Source of the DNA: an uncultured Clostridium sp.
GTDB taxonomy: Bacteria > Bacillota > Clostridia > Lachnospirales > Lachnospiraceae
Reading direction: 5' to 3'
DNA: 25,886 nt
NCBI GenBank assembly: GCA_900541315.1
Contig: UQJF01000031.1
Span: forward strand, 1-25,886
Under the pieces are notes generated by a model, which ran no database searches, had not been told where the DNA came from, and saw nothing but the letters and a program-made list of their open reading frames with translations. Of the stretch, positions 1-9,695 are shown piece after piece (position 1 is the stretch's first letter; the number at the start of each line of letters is the position of its first letter). A program made the position numbers and the translations under genes.

Positions 1-16
1 TCGTTAATGGCTTGTG

Positions 17-51
17 AAAAACAAATGTCTGCTGCGCAGCCGCTTGTTTTT
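17..51. other. Weak hairpin at the left edge
   Basis: Eight complementary bases (AAAAACAA at 17-24, TTGTTTTT at 44-51) enclose the palindrome GCTGCGCAGC at 31-40. The flanking A and T runs mean it could act as a weak terminator on either strand, perhaps for a gene to the left of the window. No gene is visible in 1-76. Confidence 0.3.
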
Positions 52-76
52 CCCTACGCTCATTATATCATATCTT

Positions 77-122
77 AGAAAGAAAAAACAGTCGTGAGAA
101 TCTTAACATTCTCACGACTGTT
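77..122 (-). terminator. Intrinsic terminator of the atp operon
   Basis: A perfect 15-bp stem (87-101 with 108-122) closes a 6-base loop. Read on the minus strand it is followed directly by a run of T (positions 88 down to 83). It lies about 20 bases after the atpC stop codon, so it is the natural end of the ATP synthase operon. Confidence 0.9.
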
Positions 123-142
123 TAAAATCAGCCTGAAGCCTT

Positions 143-547
143 TTATTTCTGCGCTGTTCCAATACGGACCAATGCACGGTGAAGCTTTGCTTCTGCCAGC
201 TTTACCTCTTTGTCATCCATACTAGACTGGTTCAGTTTCTCTTCTGCCAGCTTTTTTGCCTTTTCGGCACGGGCTACATCAATATCTTCGCTCCACTCCC
301 AGGTAGTAGGGATCAGACGGCATTCGCCGTTCATCATGGTCAGCATTCCGCCGATGCAGGCTGCTTTCCTCTCAGTTCCGTCCTCTAATACCACATGGGC
401 GGTTCCCATTCCAATAGCCGTACAGTAATTCATATGGCGGGCCAGAATGGCAAGGTCTCCGTGGATGGTACGGCAGGATACGCTCTGTACCTGACCGTCA
501 AATACATTTCCGTCCATGGTCGCGATCTGTAAATGGAAGGTCGTCAT
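143..547 (-). CDS. atpC: F1Fo-ATP synthase epsilon subunit
   Basis: Central-stalk subunit of F1, which links rotation to catalysis and can inhibit ATP hydrolysis. The 134-residue product has the usual family length: an N-terminal beta-sandwich (about residues 1-85, opening TTFHLQIAT and containing GDLAILARHMN) and a C-terminal helical hairpin rich in Lys, Glu and Ala (about 90-134). The ATG at 547 is preceded by GGAGG at good spacing. It is the last gene of the operon, 17 bases after atpD, and is followed by the terminator at 77-122. Identity is secure from sequence and position. Confidence 0.96.
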   Translation of the reverse strand: MTTFHLQIATMDGNVFDGQVQSVSCRTIHGDLAILARHMNYCTAIGMGTAHVVLEDGTERKAACIGGMLTMMNGECRLIPTTWEWSEDIDVARAEKAKKLAEEKLNQSSMDDKEVKLAEAKLHRALVRIGTAQK

Positions 548-564
548 ATACCTGTTCCTCCCTT

Positions 565-1977
<1,413 letters not shown>

Positions 1978-2835
1978 TTAAGGCTCCTCTGCACCAGCTA
2001 CGATCTCAGTGATCTCCTGGGTTATGCTGGCCTGACGGGCACGGTTGTAATACAGGCTGAGCTGTTCGATCATCTCTCCTGCATTCTTGGATGCAGCATC
2101 CATGGCAGTCCTTCTCGCTGCCAGCTCACTGGCAACAGACTCACACATGGCACCATATACCATACCAGCCAGATACTCCGGCACGATGGCGTCAAACACC
2201 GTTTCGCTGTCCGGCTCATATAAGATCAGGGAATGGATCTGTTTCATATCCTTTTCTTCCCCTGAAAGGTCTTCTAACGGAAGCATGGATGATACATCCG
2301 GCTTCTGGGAAAGCATAGAGACAAAGTTGGTATAGCCCAGAGCTGCATGGCCAAATTCCCCGGCCTTAAAAGCCCTGCACAATAAAGCTGCGATCTCAAA
2401 GCAGTCGGATACAGAAATATCTCCTGCTTCTGCGAATTCTTCAGTTACCAGTTCTATGCCCCTACGTTTGTAATATTCCACTGCTTTCTTTCCGATAGGA
2501 AGTACACAGTAGTCTTTCCCGGCAGTCTGGCTCTCCATTTCCTTGAACAGGTTGGAATTGTATCCACCTGCCAGTCCTCTGTCACCGGCGATCACTACAT
2601 AGCACCATTTTTCGTTTTTGCTCTTCTTTGTATATACAGAAGAAAGATCTGTGTTGCCTGCAGCGATCTGTTCCAGTGTGTTTTCCAGAGTGTGGAAATA
2701 AGGCCGGCTTGCATCTGCCCGTTCCTTTGCCTTACGCAGCTTGGAGGATGCCACCAGTTCCATTGCTTTGGTGATCTGCATGGTGCTCTGTATGCTCTTC
2801 ATACGGAGCTTCACGGCTTTCATATTTGCAGCCAT
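1978..2835 (-). CDS. atpG: F1Fo-ATP synthase gamma subunit
   Basis: The rotating central shaft of F1. The product is 285 residues, the normal length. It opens with the conserved MAANMKAVKLRMKSI segment followed by QITKAMELVASSKL, the N-terminal helix of the coiled coil, and ends with the matching C-terminal helix containing the family motif YNRARQASITQEITEIV. GDRGLAGGYN near residues 84-93 is the conserved Rossmann-like core. The ATG at 2835 has AAGGAGG seven to nine bases upstream. It sits between atpA and atpD as in other Firmicutes. Confidence 0.97.
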   Translation of the reverse strand: MAANMKAVKLRMKSIQSTMQITKAMELVASSKLRKAKERADASRPYFHTLENTLEQIAAGNTDLSSVYTKKSKNEKWCYVVIAGDRGLAGGYNSNLFKEMESQTAGKDYCVLPIGKKAVEYYKRRGIELVTEEFAEAGDISVSDCFEIAALLCRAFKAGEFGHAALGYTNFVSMLSQKPDVSSMLPLEDLSGEEKDMKQIHSLILYEPDSETVFDAIVPEYLAGMVYGAMCESVASELAARRTAMDAASKNAGEMIEQLSLYYNRARQASITQEITEIVAGAEEP

Positions 2836-2908
2836 GTGTTCCCTCCTTATACTTCATATCTTCAGCCCCCGCTCCCCGAAACAGGAGAGCAGGAACCCGA
2901 TATCACTA

Positions 2909-4429
2909 TTATCTGGTCTTTAAAAACCGGTCAGTATAGTCAGCAAGAGCAGCTTTTAACTTCTCTTCTGTTTCGCCTTCCAGTTTTCCGGTAGTACGGA
3001 TACCTTCCATAGCAGCCACGCCCTGTGCATCACTGTCAAGGAATGTATAAAGGCCTTCTTCGTACGCCTGGATATCTTCTACTTCTACACTGGTCAGGAC
3101 ACCCTTTACTACCGCATACAGGATCGCTACCTGCTTCTCTACAGGTACAGGTGTGCTTCTTCCCTGTTTTAAAACTTCCACGATACGTGCGCCCTGTGCC
3201 AGACGTGCCTTAGTGTCTGCATCCAGGTCAGAACCGAACTGTGCGAAGCTCTGCAGCTCTCTGTACTGGGAGTATACCAGTTTCAAAGTTCCGGCAACCT
3301 TCTTCATTGCCTTGATCTGTGCATTACCACCAACTCGGGATACGGAGATACCAGGGTTTACAGCAGGCATGATACCGGAGTGGAACAGCTCTGTCTCTAG
3401 GAAGATCTGTCCATCAGTAATGGAAATAACGTTGGTAGGGATGTATGCAGATACGTCACCTGCCTGTGTCTCGATGATCGGAAGGGCTGTAAGAGAACCG
3501 CCTCCCTTTTCATCAGAAAGCTTTGCTGCACGCTCCAGTAAACGGGAGTGCAGATAGAATACATCACCAGGATAAGCTTCACGGCCCGGTGGACGGCGGA
3601 TCAGAAGGGAAAGTGCACGGTATGCAACCGCATGCTTACTTAAGTCATCATAGATGATCAGTACGTGTTTTCCCTTGTTCATAAAATATTCACCCATTGC
3701 ACAGCCTGAATAAGGTGCAATGTACTGTAATGGGCTTGTCTCAGATGCAGTTGCAGCAACAACAATGGTATAATCCATAGCACCGCCTGCCTGCAGCTCA
3801 GATACCAGGCTGGCAACGGTAGAACGTTTCTGTCCGATGGCAACATAGATACAGATAACGTCTTTGCCCTTCTGGTTTAAAATGGTATCTGTAGCAATAG
3901 TAGTCTTACCAGTCTGTCGGTCACCGATGATCAGCTCTCGCTGTCCTCTTCCGATAGGGATCATGGAGTCGATCGCCTTGATACCTGTCTGTAATGGTTC
4001 CTTAACCGGCTGTCTGTCACAGATGCCGGGTGCCGGTGATTCCACCGGTCTATATTCAGTTGTCTCAATAGGGCCTGCGCCATCGATCGGCTGGCCGATG
4101 GCATTTACAACACGTCCGATCATTGCCTCGCCTACAGGTACGCTTACTACCTTTCCTGTACGCTTAACAGTCTGTCCTTCACTGATCCCCTGATCAGAAC
4201 CGAACAGAACGACGGAAACGCTGTTTTCTTCCAGGTTCTGAGCCATTCCGAAGGTACCGTCTTCAAACTCCAGCAGCTCTCCTGACATACAGTTGGTCAG
4301 GCCGCTTACTCTGGCAATACCATCACCTACGATCAGAACGGTTCCTGTTTCGCTCTGCTCAATAGCATTCTGGTAATATTTGATCTGGCTTCGGATGACT
4401 TTGGATATCTCTTCCGGTTTTAATTGCAT
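2909..4429 (-). CDS. atpA: F1Fo-ATP synthase alpha subunit
   Basis: Non-catalytic nucleotide-binding subunit of the F1 head. The 506-residue product includes the P-loop GDRQTGKT at about residues 169-176 and the alpha-subunit stretch SRVGGNAQ near the C-terminal third. I chose the ATG at 4429. The frame is open three codons further to a GTG at 4438, but the AAAGGA ribosome binding site abuts that GTG and is ten bases from the ATG, the more workable distance. Neighbours are atpH upstream (60-base gap) and atpG downstream (73-base gap). Confidence 0.97.
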   Translation of the reverse strand: MQLKPEEISKVIRSQIKYYQNAIEQSETGTVLIVGDGIARVSGLTNCMSGELLEFEDGTFGMAQNLEENSVSVVLFGSDQGISEGQTVKRTGKVVSVPVGEAMIGRVVNAIGQPIDGAGPIETTEYRPVESPAPGICDRQPVKEPLQTGIKAIDSMIPIGRGQRELIIGDRQTGKTTIATDTILNQKGKDVICIYVAIGQKRSTVASLVSELQAGGAMDYTIVVAATASETSPLQYIAPYSGCAMGEYFMNKGKHVLIIYDDLSKHAVAYRALSLLIRRPPGREAYPGDVFYLHSRLLERAAKLSDEKGGGSLTALPIIETQAGDVSAYIPTNVISITDGQIFLETELFHSGIMPAVNPGISVSRVGGNAQIKAMKKVAGTLKLVYSQYRELQSFAQFGSDLDADTKARLAQGARIVEVLKQGRSTPVPVEKQVAILYAVVKGVLTSVEVEDIQAYEEGLYTFLDSDAQGVAAMEGIRTTGKLEGETEEKLKAALADYTDRFLKTR

Positions 4430-4489
4430 TCCATTCACATCCTTTATACGATGATTTCCGTAACGTAACTATTTATTAATTTAATACAG

Positions 4490-5020
4490 TTACTCCGTAA
4501 TTTTCTTTTTAAGCCTTGACAGACGTTCCTGAACAGTGCCGTCAAGCTGCTTTCCTTCTAACTCCACGCGGATACCGCCAAGTATGGTGCTGTCCGTTTT
4601 CTGTGTAAGAAGGACGGTCTTGCCGCTGATTTTTTCCAGTCTTTCTTTTAATGCCTGTGCCTGTGCTTCTGTAAGGGCTACTGCAGTAGTGACCACTGCT
4701 TCCGCAATGTTGTGATCCTCGTTGTAGCGTGCCTTAAACTGTCTGCAGCTGTCACGGTATTCCCGTAGCATGCCGCTTTCGCATAACAGTTTTAAGTAGT
4801 TTAACAGATACAGGGAAAGCTGTCCTTCAAAAGCCTTGTCCAACAGCCCTACACGTTCTGTTTTGGGAATGGATGGCTCAGAAAGAAGAGTCAGATAATC
4901 TGGGTTCTCTTTGAAAAGAGCCATTATCTGATCCATCTGTGGAAGTATCTCCTCTGTCAGCTTTTCTTCTGCGGCAAGGTCATAGAGACTGTCCCCATAG
5001 ATCTTTGCGGTCTTGGTCAT
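4490..5020 (-). CDS. atpH: F1Fo-ATP synthase delta subunit (OSCP)
   Basis: Peripheral-stalk subunit that ties the b subunits to the top of the alpha/beta head. It is 176 residues, the usual size, with an N-terminal all-helical domain (from AKIYGDSLYDLAAEEK) and the conserved C-terminal stretch ILGGIRVELEGKQLDGTVQ near residues 146-164. The ATG overlaps the atpF stop codon (ATGA, four bases), so translation is probably coupled, which suits equal or fixed stoichiometry of stalk subunits. Confidence 0.96.
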   Translation of the reverse strand: MTKTAKIYGDSLYDLAAEEKLTEEILPQMDQIMALFKENPDYLTLLSEPSIPKTERVGLLDKAFEGQLSLYLLNYLKLLCESGMLREYRDSCRQFKARYNEDHNIAEAVVTTAVALTEAQAQALKERLEKISGKTVLLTQKTDSTILGGIRVELEGKQLDGTVQERLSRLKKKITE

Positions 5021-5523
5021 GATGCCTCACCTACATTCTCAATAAACTCGTCGATCAGCTTCTTATGGTCTTCTTCTGAGATCTCGCGCTCGATCACCTT
5101 GCCGGCAATATCCATGGCAATGCCGCCGATCTCATTTTTAATGTCATTAACTGCTTTCTTCTTCTCCTGGGCGATATCAGCCTCAGCCTTTGCCTTGATC
5201 CCTGCTGCCTGTGTCTGGGCTTCCTGGATCATGGCCTCACTGCGTGCAGCAGCGTCCTTCTGGGCATTCTGGAGAATGGAATTTGCAGTTTCTTTTGCTT
5301 TTGCCATTTCAGCTTCATAATCAGCCTTCATGGCATCCGCTTCTTCCTTTGCCTTTTTCGCATCCTGGATCTGAGAATCAGCCAATGCTCTTCTCTTCTC
5401 GATGATCGCGCATACCGGCTTGAACAAGAATTTCTTGATCAGCCAGCACTGGATGAACAGGTTGCAGATCTGGGCAATGAAAGTCCACGGTATGATCGTT
5501 ACTAATTCCTGTGTTTCCCGCAT
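5017..5523 (-). CDS. atpF: F1Fo-ATP synthase b subunit
   Basis: Peripheral-stalk subunit. It is 168 residues with one N-terminal membrane helix (about residues 9-30, FIAQICNLFIQCWLIKKFLF) followed by a long charged coiled coil of Lys, Glu, Ala and Gln (about 40-160). The ATG at 5523 has GGAGGG seven bases upstream. Only one b-type gene is present, so the stalk should be a homodimer. It overlaps atpH by four bases and is separated from atpE by a 104-base gap with hairpins. Confidence 0.96.
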   Translation of the reverse strand: MRETQELVTIIPWTFIAQICNLFIQCWLIKKFLFKPVCAIIEKRRALADSQIQDAKKAKEEADAMKADYEAEMAKAKETANSILQNAQKDAAARSEAMIQEAQTQAAGIKAKAEADIAQEKKKAVNDIKNEIGGIAMDIAGKVIEREISEEDHKKLIDEFIENVGEAS

Positions 5524-5567
5524 CTTTCTACCCTCCTGTCTGTGGAAACCGCCTTCTGTTTTTGTGA

Positions 5568-5620
5568 AGTCTTCACATATTTATATTTGTATGTGTAGAC
5601 TTTGAAACAGTAAGTGTTTC
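5568..5620 (-). other. Two hairpins between atpE and atpF
   Basis: The 104-base gap after atpE holds a 5-bp stem (GAAAC 5604-5608 with GTTTC 5616-5620) and an 11-base arm pair (5568-5578 with 5591-5601) with a single mismatch. Neither is followed by a T run, so they are not terminators. In the transcript they lie just 3' of the c-subunit gene and could protect atpE mRNA from 3' decay. Confidence 0.5.
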
Positions 5621-5627
5621 GTTAAAC

Positions 5628-5972
<345 letters not shown>

Positions 5973-6734
5973 TTAACCTTCTGCCGCATTTGCAATATAC
6001 ATGATCGTCAGCATACTGAAAATGAATGCCTGCATGAAACCGGAGAACCAGTCAAAGTAGACAGACAGAATGGCCGGAATACCCACATCAAGGAATGGGA
6101 TGCTTCCTAAGACCTGCCCAAGCGCACCTGGCAGCCAGCCAAGAAGCGCTGATGTTGCTACCGCCAAAGCTGCATAGATCAACCCGTTGATAACAACGCC
6201 AGAAAGAATATTTCCAAAATGACGGCACGCCATACTTACCGGTGTTGCCAGTTCTGACAGGACATTAAATGGTGTCATGACCGGGATCGGGGTAGTAAAG
6301 CCCTTTAAGTATCCCAGTATGCCGCCAGCCTTGATCTTATTGGAAGTGATCATAATGAACACTACCACTGCCCAGGCTGCTTCTGTGGAAAGATCAGCTG
6401 TAGGGCTTCTCAGACCGGTAAGGCTGATAAGATTGGAAACTACACTGGTCGTAAACAAAGCTGCCACAAATGGGATCAGGTTATCAAACTTTGTTCCGCC
6501 GGTATTATTTCTCACAAACTTCTGTGCCTGTTCTACCAGCATCTCGGCCATTGCCTGCCGTTTGGATATATTCTCTACCTTCAGGTCCCTGGTAAACCAG
6601 ATACACAGTCCCGTAATAAGTATCATTACGATCCAGCTGACCACCAGTGTTTCGGATATCAGGAAATCGCCAAGGACAGGTATGCCTGTAGGGATCCTGA
6701 AATAAACCGCAGCACCTGAAATATTAAAATTCAT
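5973..6734 (-). CDS. atpB: F1Fo-ATP synthase a subunit
   Basis: Membrane stator subunit forming the ion half-channels against the c ring. It is 253 residues and strongly hydrophobic. The essential stator arginine is R171 in SMACRHFGNILSG, and PFNVLSELATPVS just before it is the conserved family region. The N-terminus is short and has no signal peptide. The ribosome binding site AAAGGAG (6749-6755) is 14 bases from the ATG, unusually far. A tiny reading frame in between ends on an ATGA overlap with the atpB start (see 6731-6748), and no alternative in-frame start exists. Confidence 0.96.
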   Translation of the reverse strand: MNFNISGAAVYFRIPTGIPVLGDFLISETLVVSWIVMILITGLCIWFTRDLKVENISKRQAMAEMLVEQAQKFVRNNTGGTKFDNLIPFVAALFTTSVVSNLISLTGLRSPTADLSTEAAWAVVVFIMITSNKIKAGGILGYLKGFTTPIPVMTPFNVLSELATPVSMACRHFGNILSGVVINGLIYAALAVATSALLGWLPGALGQVLGSIPFLDVGIPAILSVYFDWFSGFMQAFIFSMLTIMYIANAAEG

Positions 6735-6748
6735 ATCCGCATTTTCAT
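6731..6748 (-). other. Minimal reading frame overlapping the atpB start
   Basis: On the minus strand, ATG at 6748 opens a five-codon frame (MKMRI) whose second ATG at 6742 is six bases after the AAAGGAG site. The frame stops at TGA, which overlaps the atpB ATG as ATGA. The arrangement would let a ribosome start on the mini-frame, terminate, and restart on atpB. The sequence is certain; its use in translation is inference. Confidence 0.35.
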
Positions 6749-6756
6749 CTCCTTTC

Positions 6757-7179
6757 TTATAGATTTGGCTTTGCTTTTATTATTCCCAGAATGTTAATAA
6801 GCTTAATGCTCAAACTTGGGAAAAACAGCGGTATAATGCCCGCCGCAGCATTAACAAATGGTAATACCATTGCCAGAACGATCCATAATAACTGGGCCAT
6901 GGAACGGTATCTGTAACTTATTTTCATACTCTTGTAGGCCTGTTCATCACTCTGCTCCCCGGATGCGATCTTCTGCACCGTAAGTCCCATAATGAAAAAG
7001 TTTCCTACTGCAACAGCTGTACCAATGATGCCACCAATAATTACCTTATAGTCAAATGGTACTGCCTCTGGAAAAAGTTTATGACAGATTGCAAAAGCGA
7101 CGATCATAAGGACCGTACCTGTGCCGCTCCAGCATGCAATGTGTCCTGTTTCTTTTTTTACTGCCGGCTGGATCTTCAT
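6757..7179 (-). CDS. atpI: ATP synthase subunit I
   Basis: Small membrane protein encoded at the head of many atp operons; in Na+-type enzymes the family has been linked to c-ring assembly. The product is 140 residues with about four membrane helices (near 17-36, 46-68, 95-112 and 114-133). The frame is open to an ATG at 7200, but ATG 7179 is preceded by GGAGGT at six to seven bases, so I use that one. It ends 22 bases before atpB. Assignment is from position, size and topology more than from motifs. Confidence 0.85.
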   Translation of the reverse strand: MKIQPAVKKETGHIACWSGTGTVLMIVAFAICHKLFPEAVPFDYKVIIGGIIGTAVAVGNFFIMGLTVQKIASGEQSDEQAYKSMKISYRYRSMAQLLWIVLAMVLPFVNAAAGIIPLFFPSLSIKLINILGIIKAKPNL

Positions 7180-7235
7180 ATTTCTACCTCCCTGCTGCAC
7201 GGATATGCGTTTTACCTGCGCCTATCCCCAATGAG

Positions 7236-7508
7236 TTATACATGTCTGTTAAAGGATCTCTCATGTTCCCTGTTCTTCTTTTTCGTCGTTTTCTGTTCTT
7301 TCATAATGACCAGGTATAATTTATATGCCGTCATAAATGAGCCTCCAAGCCCCATGATAAAGCCGGGGATATAGATCCATCCCCCTATCATAAAATGGCT
7401 GTTAAGCCAGCTGCATAAAAAAAGACACAACAGCAGCGGAGCTGCCAGAGAGATTCCCATCTGGCTAAGCAGTGAAAGATTCCTCAGAATATACTGCCAG
7501 TCTTTCAT
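7236..7508 (-). CDS. AtpZ/AtpI-family small membrane protein, first gene of the atp operon
   Basis: A 90-residue protein with two predicted membrane helices (about 14-35 and 42-66) and a basic, hydrophilic tail. This is the topology of AtpZ-type proteins found before atpI and thought to work with it in ion supply or ring assembly. The ORF is open much further upstream, but only ATG 7508 has a suitable ribosome binding site (AAGGAAAGGA, about ten bases away), and the extension would run across the likely promoter at 7630-7658. Function is inferred from position and topology. Confidence 0.7.
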   Translation of the reverse strand: MKDWQYILRNLSLLSQMGISLAAPLLLCLFLCSWLNSHFMIGGWIYIPGFIMGLGGSFMTAYKLYLVIMKEQKTTKKKNREHERSFNRHV

Positions 7509-7629
7509 AAAATGTATTCCTTTCCTTGTCAATAGTATATCAAACTTTCCGGTGTTTTTTGTTGTTTTTTTATAAATACAATCGGAAAATACCGAAACTA
7601 TCCCTACAGATTTTGTACAACTTGAATAG

Positions 7630-7658
7630 ATTATACTCGATATCCCATAAATAAGCAA
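7630..7658 (-). promoter_or_regulatory. Probable sigma-A promoter of the atp operon
   Basis: On the minus strand: TTGCTT (7653-7658), a 17-base spacer, and a perfect TATAAT (7630-7635). Transcription would begin near 7623, giving a leader of about 115 bases before the AtpZ-like gene. The wider gap 7509-7934 (426 bases) is AT-rich and holds this promoter, the divergent one at 7826-7854 and a palindrome at 7734-7745; I see no gene in it. Confidence 0.75.
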
Positions 7659-7733
7659 TGGTATTTTTTGCATTATTTGCAATTTTTTTTAGACACTCTA
7701 ACTTTTTTTGTTCGTTTTGTCTTAACAATTTCC

Positions 7734-7745
7734 TAACGCGCGTTA
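7734..7745. promoter_or_regulatory. 12-bp palindrome between the divergent promoters
   Basis: TAACGCGCGTTA is a perfect palindrome lying upstream of both the atp promoter and the DUF969 promoter. Its GC core stands out in AT-rich DNA, so it could be an operator for a dimeric regulator. The palindrome is seen; the role is a guess. Confidence 0.3.
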
Positions 7746-7825
7746 TGCTTTTCACAAACTCTTCGTTTTCTTTTTGACAATTTTTCCCAATACCCCCTCT
7801 GTATCTTATTTCCAGACCTTTCTCC

Positions 7826-7854
7826 TTGCCCGCAAATTATAAATATGTTACAAT
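7826..7854 (+). promoter_or_regulatory. Probable sigma-A promoter of the DUF969-DUF979-pcp cluster
   Basis: TTGCCC (7826-7831), a 17-base spacer and TACAAT (7849-7854), with a TG one base before the -10 box (extended -10). Transcription would start near 7861, leaving a leader of about 75 bases. The 12 bases around the -10 (TGTTACAATTCT) also occur at the nickel-operon promoter on the other strand. Confidence 0.65.
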
Positions 7855-7872
7855 TCTCCCTACTATACTGCA

Positions 7873-7895
7873 GGTGTTAAAGATTTTTTGACACC
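7873..7895 (+). promoter_or_regulatory. Leader hairpin or operator before the DUF969 gene
   Basis: GGTGTTAAA (7873-7881) pairs with TTTGACACC (7887-7895) over a five-base loop, with one T-G wobble. It is about 12 bases after the predicted transcription start and is not followed by a T run, so it is not a terminator. It could be an operator for a dimeric regulator or an mRNA structure. A TTGACA at 7888-7893 lies in its right arm but has no good -10 box at normal spacing. Confidence 0.45.
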
Positions 7896-7934
7896 CATAG
7901 TGTACTATATTTTTAAACAGGAGGGTTTTATTTA

Positions 7935-8627
7935 ATGGAAATCATCAAATTAATTGGTGTACTTATTGTCGTGATCGGCTTTATCCTGAAATTAGATACT
8001 CTGGCTGTAGTCGTTGTGGCAGGCCTTGCCACCGGACTGGTTGCCGGAATGAGTCCTATGGATATCCTGAACACACTTGGCACCGCATTTATCACCAACC
8101 GCACTGCCACTCTTTTCATCCTTACACTGCCTGTGATCGGCCTGTGTGAGCGGAATGGTTTAAAAGATAAGGCAGTGGACTTTATCCGTTCTTTAAAGAA
8201 CATGACCACTGGAAAGCTTATCGCCATCTGGCAGGTCATCCGTACCTTTGCCTCTGCTTTCTCCCTGCGTGTCGGCGGCCACCCCCAGTTTATCCGCCCA
8301 CTGATCAATCCTATGGCCCAGGCAGCAGCCGTTGTACAGTACAAGGAACTGGACGAGAAATCCGAAGACCAGATCAAAGGAATGTGTGCCGGAAGTGAAA
8401 ACTACGGCAACTTCTTTGCACAAAACTGTTTCATGGGATCTTCCGGAACTCTTCTGATCGTATCCACCTTAAGCGAACAGGGCTATCCTGTAGACGCGCT
8501 CCAGATCGCAGGCCAGTCTGTTCCCATCGCTGTGATCTCTGCTGTTACAGGCATTATCTACGCCCTGATCTTTGACCAGATTTTAAAACGCCGTCTGGCA
8601 TCTAAAGCCACCAAGGAGGACAAATAA
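7935..8627 (+). CDS. DUF969 family membrane protein, putative transporter component
   Basis: A 230-residue membrane protein with about five or six hydrophobic segments (first at 4-19 and 21-39) and the family stretch FSLRVGGHPQFIRPL near residues 111-125. The DUF969 family typically sits beside DUF979, and the pair is often next to pyroglutamyl-peptidase or 5-oxoprolinase genes. That suggests a two-part permease for 5-oxoproline or related compounds, which is inference from gene neighbourhood. AGGAGGG precedes the ATG at 7935. The DUF979 gene follows almost immediately, so the two are probably co-translated. Confidence 0.85.
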   Translation: MEIIKLIGVLIVVIGFILKLDTLAVVVVAGLATGLVAGMSPMDILNTLGTAFITNRTATLFILTLPVIGLCERNGLKDKAVDFIRSLKNMTTGKLIAIWQVIRTFASAFSLRVGGHPQFIRPLINPMAQAAAVVQYKELDEKSEDQIKGMCAGSENYGNFFAQNCFMGSSGTLLIVSTLSEQGYPVDALQIAGQSVPIAVISAVTGIIYALIFDQILKRRLASKATKEDK

Positions 8628-8628
8628 T

Positions 8629-9561
8629 ATGACCTGGAACATAAGCACCATTGTTGCAGAAGTTTTCTACTGCATTATCGGCCTTAATTTTATCGCAACA
8701 GGCATGAAAGCCCTAAAAGATGATACCTGTGTTAAAAAAGGCACTACCGCCCTTTTCTGGTTCATTCTTGCATTTACCTTTATCATGGGACCTTATCTTC
8801 CAAAATGGATCACCGGTCTGTGCGTTGTATTTTTAGCCATCCTTACTGCATTTAAACGTGTAGCCCCAAGCAAAAGCGATATGCCAAAAGAGGCAGAAAC
8901 CCGTGCTGCTGCTGACAGACTTGGCTACAGCGTATTTATCCCGCCGCTGGTACTGGCTGTCAGCGCTGTTTTAGTTGCTACTTTCTTAAAGGTACTTGGT
9001 GCCAATAATGCTATCGGTATCTCCGGCTCCATCGCCCTGGTCACTGCTTTTATCATTTTCAGGCCAAAGGCTGTTTATGCGGTAAAAGACTGTACCCGTC
9101 TCACTGACAATGTAGGTGTTACCGGTATCCTTCCCCAGGTCCTGGCAGCACTGGGGTCTGTATTCACAGCTGCCGGTGTAGGCGATGTGATCGCAAGCGG
9201 CGTAAGCGCCGTGATCCCGGCCGGAAACCTGTTTGCAGCTACTGCTGTTTACTGTATCTCCATGGCTTTATTTACCATGATCATGGGTAATGGCTTTGCC
9301 GCTTTCTCTGTTATCACCGTAGGCATCGGCATCCCGTTTTTGATCGCCCAGGGGGCTGACCCTGTGGTTGTAGGCGCACTTGGCCTGACAGCAGGCTACT
9401 GCGGTACTTTAATGACTCCTATGGCAGCTAACTTTAATATTCTGCCTGCAGCCCTTCTTGAAACAAAGAACAAATACATTGTTATCTTAAGCCAGCTGCC
9501 GGTTGCGTTGGTGATGCTTGCTGTTCACATTGTATTAATGTATACTCTGGCATTTCGTTAA
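8629..9561 (+). CDS. DUF979 family membrane protein, putative transporter component
   Basis: A 310-residue protein that is hydrophobic over nearly its whole length, with about eight to ten membrane segments. It has a conserved-looking glycine-rich re-entrant stretch, MIMGNGFAAFSVITVGIGIP, and GYCGTLMTPMAANFNILPA near the C-terminus, typical of the DUF979 family and reminiscent of carboxylate transporters. AAGGAGG inside the end of the DUF969 gene sets the ATG at 8629. It is almost contiguous with DUF969, and the two probably form one transport complex. The substrate is unproven; pyroglutamate is the best guess from pcp. Confidence 0.85.
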   Translation: MTWNISTIVAEVFYCIIGLNFIATGMKALKDDTCVKKGTTALFWFILAFTFIMGPYLPKWITGLCVVFLAILTAFKRVAPSKSDMPKEAETRAAADRLGYSVFIPPLVLAVSAVLVATFLKVLGANNAIGISGSIALVTAFIIFRPKAVYAVKDCTRLTDNVGVTGILPQVLAALGSVFTAAGVGDVIASGVSAVIPAGNLFAATAVYCISMALFTMIMGNGFAAFSVITVGIGIPFLIAQGADPVVVGALGLTAGYCGTLMTPMAANFNILPAALLETKNKYIVILSQLPVALVMLAVHIVLMYTLAFR

Positions 9562-9615
9562 AATATTGTTCTTTTTTGCATATACTGCATAAAATATAAC
9601 TAATTTTTAACAAAG

Positions 9616-9658
9616 TTTACCGGATAAATCTTAATTTTTTTTTTGAATATCCGGTAAA
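9616..9658 (+). other. Inverted repeat with a T-rich loop before pcp
   Basis: TTTACCGGATA (9616-9626) pairs perfectly with TATCCGGTAAA (9648-9658). The 21-base loop holds a run of ten T. A short T5 (9662-9666) follows after an ACA, so weak termination is possible, lowering pcp expression relative to the two membrane genes. It could also be an operator. An upstream TTGTTC (9567-9572) and TAAAAT (9591-9596), 18 bases apart, may give pcp its own promoter. Confidence 0.4.
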
Positions 9659-9695
9659 ACATTTTTCGACAATTTCTCAGAAAGGATGATATACT

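Noticed and set aside
7570..7755. 61-residue minus-strand frame upstream of the atp operon
   Set aside because: No ribosome binding site, and it runs straight through the strong promoter at 7630-7658.
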